DNA of 64,000 bases from F1-60-MAGs104 sp964355975 (GTDB lineage Bacteria > Planctomycetota > Phycisphaerae > Phycisphaerales > SM1A02): the NCBI GenBank assembly GCA_964355975.1, contig CAYHFW010000002.1, forward strand, positions 139,227 to 203,226. Reading direction: 5' to 3'. The notes under the pieces were generated by a model that saw only the letters and a list, made by a program, of their open reading frames with translations, was not told the DNA's origin and did no database searches. Of this stretch, positions 59,769 to 64,000 are shown piece by piece. Made by a program: the position numbers and the translations under genes. Within the stretch, counting starts at the first letter, position 1. Every line of letters begins with the position of its first letter.

Positions 59769-61937
59769 TTAGTCCTTGGTGAATTGCAAGTCATCTATGA
59801 GAAATCGTCCAGTCGTCGAGCCCGCACTGCCGCCGACTTCGAGCCGCACCGCAACGATGTTTGAAAGATCAAGCCCCGTTCCACCCGACTGAAAATCGCG
59901 CAATCTCAGGCGAATTGTTCGCAACTCTGATTGCCATCCTGCGCCAGTGCCGCTTCCCGTGCGTTGGTATGGAAGGTTGACCGCTTCACCCTGCAGCAGC
60001 GACGAGCGGCGAACTTCGACGCCAGCACCATCGCGCAAGACGACGCTAAATGATGCGCCGCCATTCAGTGTCACTGTGTTGGGATGCCGCGACCCCTGCC
60101 CCACACGAACTTCGACGAACGCATGGTTGCTCACATCGCGCAGCGCTGAAACGATTGCCCACTCCATCGACTGCGCAGAGTTCCAATCCCACGCAATCAT
60201 CCGCTGCGTATCGCTCGCGGTGGCTCGCACCGATCCGTTGTGAGGGTTCGAAGTGCTCCAAGTGAACGTGCCATCAGTGTCGCGTGAAATCGCTTCACTG
60301 ATGTTTACGACGCTTGCTGTGACCGCTCCGCCAGAACTCGAGAGGGTTGTGGATGTCTGCGTCTGAAAGTTGTCGATCACGATTGGGCTGGCAGCCGTTG
60401 GAACGACCCATTCTTTCACCACGGTTGTCAATGATGAGATGTCAACGGCGCGCAATGTTGCATTGGGACGCCAGAAGAACTCGCCAAGCCCAATCTCACC
60501 TTCGAGGTGATACTTCATGGCGACCAAAATGGATGGTTCAGCGATTTCCTTCGCCTCGATCTGGCCGATCTCAGTGCCGGCGGGCCCCACGAAATCGTTG
60601 AGCGTGCCAGAATTGAAGTCATTGTGGTCGGCGCCATGCACATAGACGGTGTTTCGATAACCCGTGCTGCGCTCAGCAAGATCGAACGACCATGCGACCG
60701 AGTTTGTTGGGATGCCGCTCACGTCGCCATCCGCCGAGCCATAGAGAAGCATGAAGTTTGCGCTGTGCGGATTCGCGCTGCTCACACCTAAGAAGTCCGT
60801 CGGCGCAATCGCGCAGAGCATCTTGATGCTGCTCAGCGTGTAGCCCACAGCGGTCGATGGCGTATCGAAGATTCGGTCATATGCCCGCACAATTCCCTCA
60901 CCGCCACGACTGTGCCCGATCCAACCAATACGCGTCGTGTCGATCTTTCCGTTGATCGCCCCTCCTGCGACGGTCGCCTGCTGCGCGATGATCGCGGCGG
61001 TGTGCTGCAGCGTGGTCGTTGATGACGTCTCGATTCCAGGCACTGTGTTGTTCTGATGGCTGATGACGATGTATCCCCAACTCGCCAAGTGCACGCCGAG
61101 ATAGTCGTACCACATGTAGTTGTGGCCATTGCCATGTGAGATGACGATGAGGGGTCGCTGACCGAGCGACGCGATCGCCGTTGGATACCAAAGCCGCGCT
61201 GCGGTGTATCCCGATGTGGCTCCGCTCGCCGTGTAACTACTCAACGTCGTGACTGCGTATGAACCGGGATGACCTGGGTCACGTGCAACCCAGAGCGCCG
61301 CGCGATCGTCGCCGCCATCGATCAGATCGCCCACAGACAACACCCCATTGCGATCTTGGTCGATGACGAGGTCGTAGCCGCGCCCAACCGCGAGGCCTCC
61401 ATCTGCCGAGAGCGTCGAACCGCCCGTCACTTCGAATCGATTCGCTGCAACTCCGCCCGCGGCGTAGGTGATCGGCTGCGCCGCGCCACGCACATCGACA
61501 AGCGTCGCGTTGGAATCCCACTCCACGGCCTTGCGCGCACTGACCACATAGAGGTCTGCAATCTGACCAGGCTGTGCGGCGCTCAATGCAGGGTCGACGG
61601 CAACGGTGATGGTTGATCCCGCAAGAAATGTCTGCACGAACGACGCGTGCGGCGCGGTCGTCAACGGCGTACAAGCGAGGCGAATCTCTGTTGGAGAACC
61701 CGCGCAGACAGCATCCCAATGGAGAAAAAAGAGCGTCAAATCTTCGCCATCGACATACCCATCGCCGTTGGCATCGCCGGCACCGGAGGTCGCCCAGTTT
61801 GCAAGCAAGATTCCGAGATCTTCGGCATTGCGAGTGAGGTCGCCGTTGAAGTCGCCTACGCAATCCCCAGCCGTCGCTCCCTGCTGAAACAGAGTCGCAC
61901 TCAGAACGAGTGCACCGCCAATGGTGAGTGATCGCAT
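59769..61937 (-). CDS. Secreted alpha/beta-hydrolase with N-terminal dockerin-like repeats
   Basis: The 722-aa exported enzyme has a signal peptide (about 1-22, SLTIGGALVLSATLF). Two EF-hand-like loops come early (about 26-72, DFNGDLTRNAEDLGILLANW and DANGDGYVDGEDLTLFFLHW), an unusual N-terminal place for a dockerin-like unit. The alpha/beta-hydrolase domain (about 205-460) has the oxyanion HGNGHNYMWYDY, nucleophile Ser in GHSRGGEG and the late catalytic His candidate HGADHNDF, as in platelet-activating-factor-acetylhydrolase/chlorophyllase-like esterases. The C-terminal 230 residues are beta-rich (VEVRVGQGSRHPNTV) and probably bind carbohydrate or surfaces. The ATG at 61937 has TACCTT exactly 6 nt upstream. 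Confidence 0.8.
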   Translation of the reverse strand: MRSLTIGGALVLSATLFQQGATAGDCVGDFNGDLTRNAEDLGILLANWATSGAGDANGDGYVDGEDLTLFFLHWDAVCAGSPTEIRLACTPLTTAPHASFVQTFLAGSTITVAVDPALSAAQPGQIADLYVVSARKAVEWDSNATLVDVRGAAQPITYAAGGVAANRFEVTGGSTLSADGGLAVGRGYDLVIDQDRNGVLSVGDLIDGGDDRAALWVARDPGHPGSYAVTTLSSYTASGATSGYTAARLWYPTAIASLGQRPLIVISHGNGHNYMWYDYLGVHLASWGYIVISHQNNTVPGIETSSTTTLQHTAAIIAQQATVAGGAINGKIDTTRIGWIGHSRGGEGIVRAYDRIFDTPSTAVGYTLSSIKMLCAIAPTDFLGVSSANPHSANFMLLYGSADGDVSGIPTNSVAWSFDLAERSTGYRNTVYVHGADHNDFNSGTLNDFVGPAGTEIGQIEAKEIAEPSILVAMKYHLEGEIGLGEFFWRPNATLRAVDISSLTTVVKEWVVPTAASPIVIDNFQTQTSTTLSSSGGAVTASVVNISEAISRDTDGTFTWSTSNPHNGSVRATASDTQRMIAWDWNSAQSMEWAIVSALRDVSNHAFVEVRVGQGSRHPNTVTLNGGASFSVVLRDGAGVEVRRSSLLQGEAVNLPYQRTGSGTGAGWQSELRTIRLRLRDFQSGGTGLDLSNIVAVRLEVGGSAGSTTGRFLIDDLQFTKD

Positions 61938-61943
61938 CAACCC

Positions 61944-62090
61944 AAGGTACTCCGCATGCAGCGCAAAGCAAAAAGAGTTCGTGCCGAATCGCACCTGGCA
62001 CTCGCACTTCAATCTTCACATTGTGGTCGCAAAGTGCGTCCGTCGCGACGAGTGCAGAACGTAAACAACACAAACAGAACTCGCTAGAAT
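61944..62090. promoter_or_regulatory. Divergent leaderless-type promoters for the hydrolase (minus) and PH-like protein (plus)
   Basis: Minus TACCTT (61949-61944) ends 6 nt before the ATG at 61937. Plus TAGAAT (62085-62090) ends 7 nt before the ATG at 62098. Confidence 0.55.
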
Positions 62091-62097
62091 CCGAAGC

Positions 62098-62787
62098 ATG
62101 GCAGTTGTTGCAACCGCAAGAAAAAAACGAGTTCTCTGGCTTGTCGCGTACGCAATTCTTTCGTTTGTGCTCGGTGTTTGGGGGGGCTACGACTACTGGG
62201 TTCGCATTCCAGCGCACGAGCGCGATTACGCTGAATTCGCGACGAATAAAGAGGTCTTCGACCTGCTCGAGGCGAAGGCAGCGACCTCTGCTCTGAGCGA
62301 GAGTGAGATTCGCAGTTACACGGCAGCAAAGTTGGCACTGCAGCGTTTCAAAGATGCGACGCCAGAGCCAGTGCCTGCCTACGACCGTCCTCTTCAGCTC
62401 TGGGTCTACATCATCGGCTGCGGTGTGATGGGCGGCCCCTGGATGCTCTACGCCGTTGCGAAATTGCGTCGACAACGACTCGAACTCGACAACGATGGCA
62501 ATCTCACGATGAACGGAGTGTCGTTGAAGAACGAGCACATTCAGTCGATCGACATGTCGCGCTGGATGAGCAAGTCGATCGCGACGGTGCGCGGAACGAA
62601 TGGAGAGTCGATCAAGATCGACGACTACCTGCTGCAAGATGCGCATCTCGTCGTCGGCCGAATCGCCAACCGATTTCAACCAGAGGATTGGAATGTTGAC
62701 GGCACCAAGGTCAAGCCAACTGAAGTTGAACCTGCAGATTCGGCAGCTGCCACCACGAGCGATTCGCCAGCACGAGATTCGCACTGA
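62098..62787 (+). CDS. Two-helix membrane protein with a PH-like C-terminal domain
   Basis: The 229-aa protein has helix 1 at about 12-30 (VLWLVAYAILSFVLGVWGG), a periplasmic segment to about 98 and helix 2 at about 99-121 (LQLWVYIIGCGVMGGPWML). The cytosolic part (about 122-205, LELDNDGNLTMNGVSLKNEHIQSIDM) has the strand pattern of bacterial PH-like domains, judged by eye. The tail is acidic and Ser/Ala-rich. I do not recognise the family. TAGAAT ends 7 nt before the ATG. Its TGA stop overlaps the next ATG by one base (TGATG), coupling it to the B12/GTPase fusion. Confidence 0.6.
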   Translation: MAVVATARKKRVLWLVAYAILSFVLGVWGGYDYWVRIPAHERDYAEFATNKEVFDLLEAKAATSALSESEIRSYTAAKLALQRFKDATPEPVPAYDRPLQLWVYIIGCGVMGGPWMLYAVAKLRRQRLELDNDGNLTMNGVSLKNEHIQSIDMSRWMSKSIATVRGTNGESIKIDDYLLQDAHLVVGRIANRFQPEDWNVDGTKVKPTEVEPADSAAATTSDSPARDSH

Positions 62788-63914
62788 TGGCGCGCGGACT
62801 GACCGACCCGACAACTTCGATTGAAAAGAAGGACCGCTGCGGAGACCTCGCTCATCGCCCGCGTGTGCTTCTGGGAAAGATGGGATTGGATGGCCACGAT
62901 CGCGGCGTCAAACTCATCGCGCGCGTCTTGCGCGATAGTGGCATCCACGTGATCTATTCCGGCCTCTGGCAGACCCCGCGCGGGCTCGCCATTGGCGCAC
63001 GCGATGAAGATGTCGATTGTGTTGCGGCGTCGATGATGAGCAACTCGCATCTCGTGCTTGTTCCAAAGTTGCTCGAAGAGTTGAAACGCGTTGGACGCCC
63101 TGACATCAAGGTGAATGTTGGAGGAATCGTTCCACAAGAGGATGTCGCTGCGCTTATCGCAAGCGGCGTTGCGCGTGTCTATCACACTGGCACAAGCATG
63201 GACCAGATCGTCGAGAGCGTGCGCGAGACGGTGCATGCCTATCAACCCCTCGACGCTGGCGCCAACCCGACCGCAAAGCTCTCTCGTTTGATTTCAATGG
63301 CGAATGCGGGGCAGTTGCCTGCGAATACTCCGCTGCGTCGACCTGCGACTGTTGTTGGAATCACCGGCGCCCCTGGTGCGGGCAAGAGCACGCTCGTTGC
63401 GGCGATGGCGGCCGAGGGTGTGCGCCGAGGCGAGCGCATCGCAGTGATTGCTTTTGATCCGATGAGCCCGATCACGGGCGGTGCACTGCTCGGCGATCGG
63501 CTGCGCGTCGATTTCAACGCTGTGGACGAAAACGTTTTCTACCGAAGTCTCGCGATTGTCGGAGAGGACTACCGATCGCTCGATCAACTCGTTGGTCTCG
63601 TGGGCAGCGCTGGGTACGAGACACTCATTATCGAGACCGTGGGCGCGGGACAGAATGATGTCGCGATTCGCCACCACGTAGACCGCACCGCAGTCGTCAC
63701 CGTTCCGGGGATGGGTGACAGCGTGCAGATGGATAAGGCGGGCATCCTTGAGATTGCCGATCTCTTCGTGGCGAACAAGGCGGATCACGCAGGCGAAGCG
63801 CAACTGGTGCGCGAACTTCTCGATGTCGCTGGCGGCCGCAAGATCTACGAAACGATCGCGACTCAGGGCAAGGGAATCGTCGAGTTGTACGAAGCGCTGC
63901 TTGCGCGCGCGTAG
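62787..63914 (+). CDS. B12-binding domain fused to a MeaB-like GTPase
   Basis: The 375-aa protein joins two domains. Residues about 25-150 are the cobalamin-binding domain of acyl-CoA mutases, with GKMGLDGHDRG holding the DxHxxG cobalt ligand His37, and VNVGGIVPQED. Residues about 165-375 are a MeaB/ArgK GTPase: Walker A GAPGAGKS (194-201), the G3-like ETVGAGQND, and NKADH (G4). MeaB loads and protects B12 on methylmalonyl-CoA mutase. In the fused mutase IcmF the same two domains come in this order, followed by the catalytic barrel, which is absent here. Thus it is either a split partner for a separate mutase subunit or a stand-alone chaperone. The start ATG overlaps the upstream stop by 1 bp. 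Confidence 0.85.
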   Translation: MARGLTDPTTSIEKKDRCGDLAHRPRVLLGKMGLDGHDRGVKLIARVLRDSGIHVIYSGLWQTPRGLAIGARDEDVDCVAASMMSNSHLVLVPKLLEELKRVGRPDIKVNVGGIVPQEDVAALIASGVARVYHTGTSMDQIVESVRETVHAYQPLDAGANPTAKLSRLISMANAGQLPANTPLRRPATVVGITGAPGAGKSTLVAAMAAEGVRRGERIAVIAFDPMSPITGGALLGDRLRVDFNAVDENVFYRSLAIVGEDYRSLDQLVGLVGSAGYETLIIETVGAGQNDVAIRHHVDRTAVVTVPGMGDSVQMDKAGILEIADLFVANKADHAGEAQLVRELLDVAGGRKIYETIATQGKGIVELYEALLARA

Positions 63915-63949
63915 CCGGCTGGCACAAGACATAGTTCCAACGTCCGCGC

Positions 63950-64000
63950 GGCGGAATGCTTCACTCGGCGCTCAAACAGCCCTCGCCGAGCTGCGCAGAC
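63950..64000 (+). repeat. Composite repeat module 2, copy D, cut by the window end
   Basis: The last 51 bp match the first 51 bp of module 2 at 49573 with one difference (GGCGGAATGC for GGCGGAATCC). The rest, and any module 1, lie outside. It follows the B12/GTPase gene by 35 bp. Confidence 0.88.

Noticed and set aside
61279..62814. 511-codon open frame on the minus strand crossing the hydrolase start and the PH-like gene
   Set aside because: Cys/Arg-rich shadow in another frame of two better genes; it crosses a divergent promoter region.
1..64000. CRISPR arrays, rRNA, tRNA, prophage or transposase genes
   Set aside because: No regularly spaced repeats, tRNA-like cloverleaf signals or mobile-element proteins were seen.

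Overview
The window looks like chromosomal DNA of a planctomycete, most probably class Phycisphaerae. The basis is GC-rich Gram-negative-type gene content (LpxI, a LolCDE-like exporter, ExbD/TonB, DsbD) together with secreted proteins carrying short dockerin-like EF-hand tails of the D-x-D-x-N/D-G type that are common in that class. The assignment is an inference; no rRNA or tRNA gene lies in the window. I see no prophage, insertion-sequence transposase or CRISPR array. It is dense core genome with about 47 genes. Most gaps are under 100 bp, and several convergent genes overlap at their 3' ends.

Layout: the 5' end of a HAD phosphatase gene (1-93, minus) diverges from a membrane-anchored TPR-like protein and an RluD-type pseudouridine synthase. 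Next come gpsA, a P1B-type ATPase with a cytochrome c-like protein, class I aldolase, an unusual RNase HII-like protein, fusA and ribD. A gliding-type ABC module follows (DUF4340 protein, fused permease/GldG protein, ATPase), then a GAF/response-regulator protein, prmC, a YbjN-like protein with a starch/glycogen-synthase-like glycosyltransferase, putA, yifB and two membrane proteins. A minus-strand operon nusA-infB-rbfA-(HhH-like protein)-yebC-lipoprotein occupies 28.4-35.2 kb. The right half holds dsbD, a dockerin-tailed secreted protein divergent from a tandem Lrp/AsnC regulator, an O-antigen-ligase/TPR protein, LOG-lpxI-tlyA-like-gyrA, STAS-exbD-tonB, surE, a GT2 glycosyltransferase, nnrE, a LolCE/LolD exporter, clpC, a zinc-ribbon membrane protein, two secreted proteins and a B12-binding/MeaB-GTPase fusion.

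Three non-coding patterns stand out. (1) About twenty genes have a TANNNT box ending only 6-16 nt before the start codon and no Shine-Dalgarno sequence. Seven have a spacer of exactly 6 nt and four of 9 nt, which points to widespread leaderless transcription. At two divergent pairs the opposing boxes overlap. (2) A composite palindromic repeat, made of an exactly 51-bp module and an exactly 90-bp module, lies in all three convergent gaps longer than 300 bp, with a partial copy at the right edge. (3) nusA has a consensus promoter followed by a roughly 310-nt leader that contains a strong intrinsic terminator about 30 nt before the start codon and a competing long-range helix. This is a candidate attenuator, possibly controlled by NusA itself.
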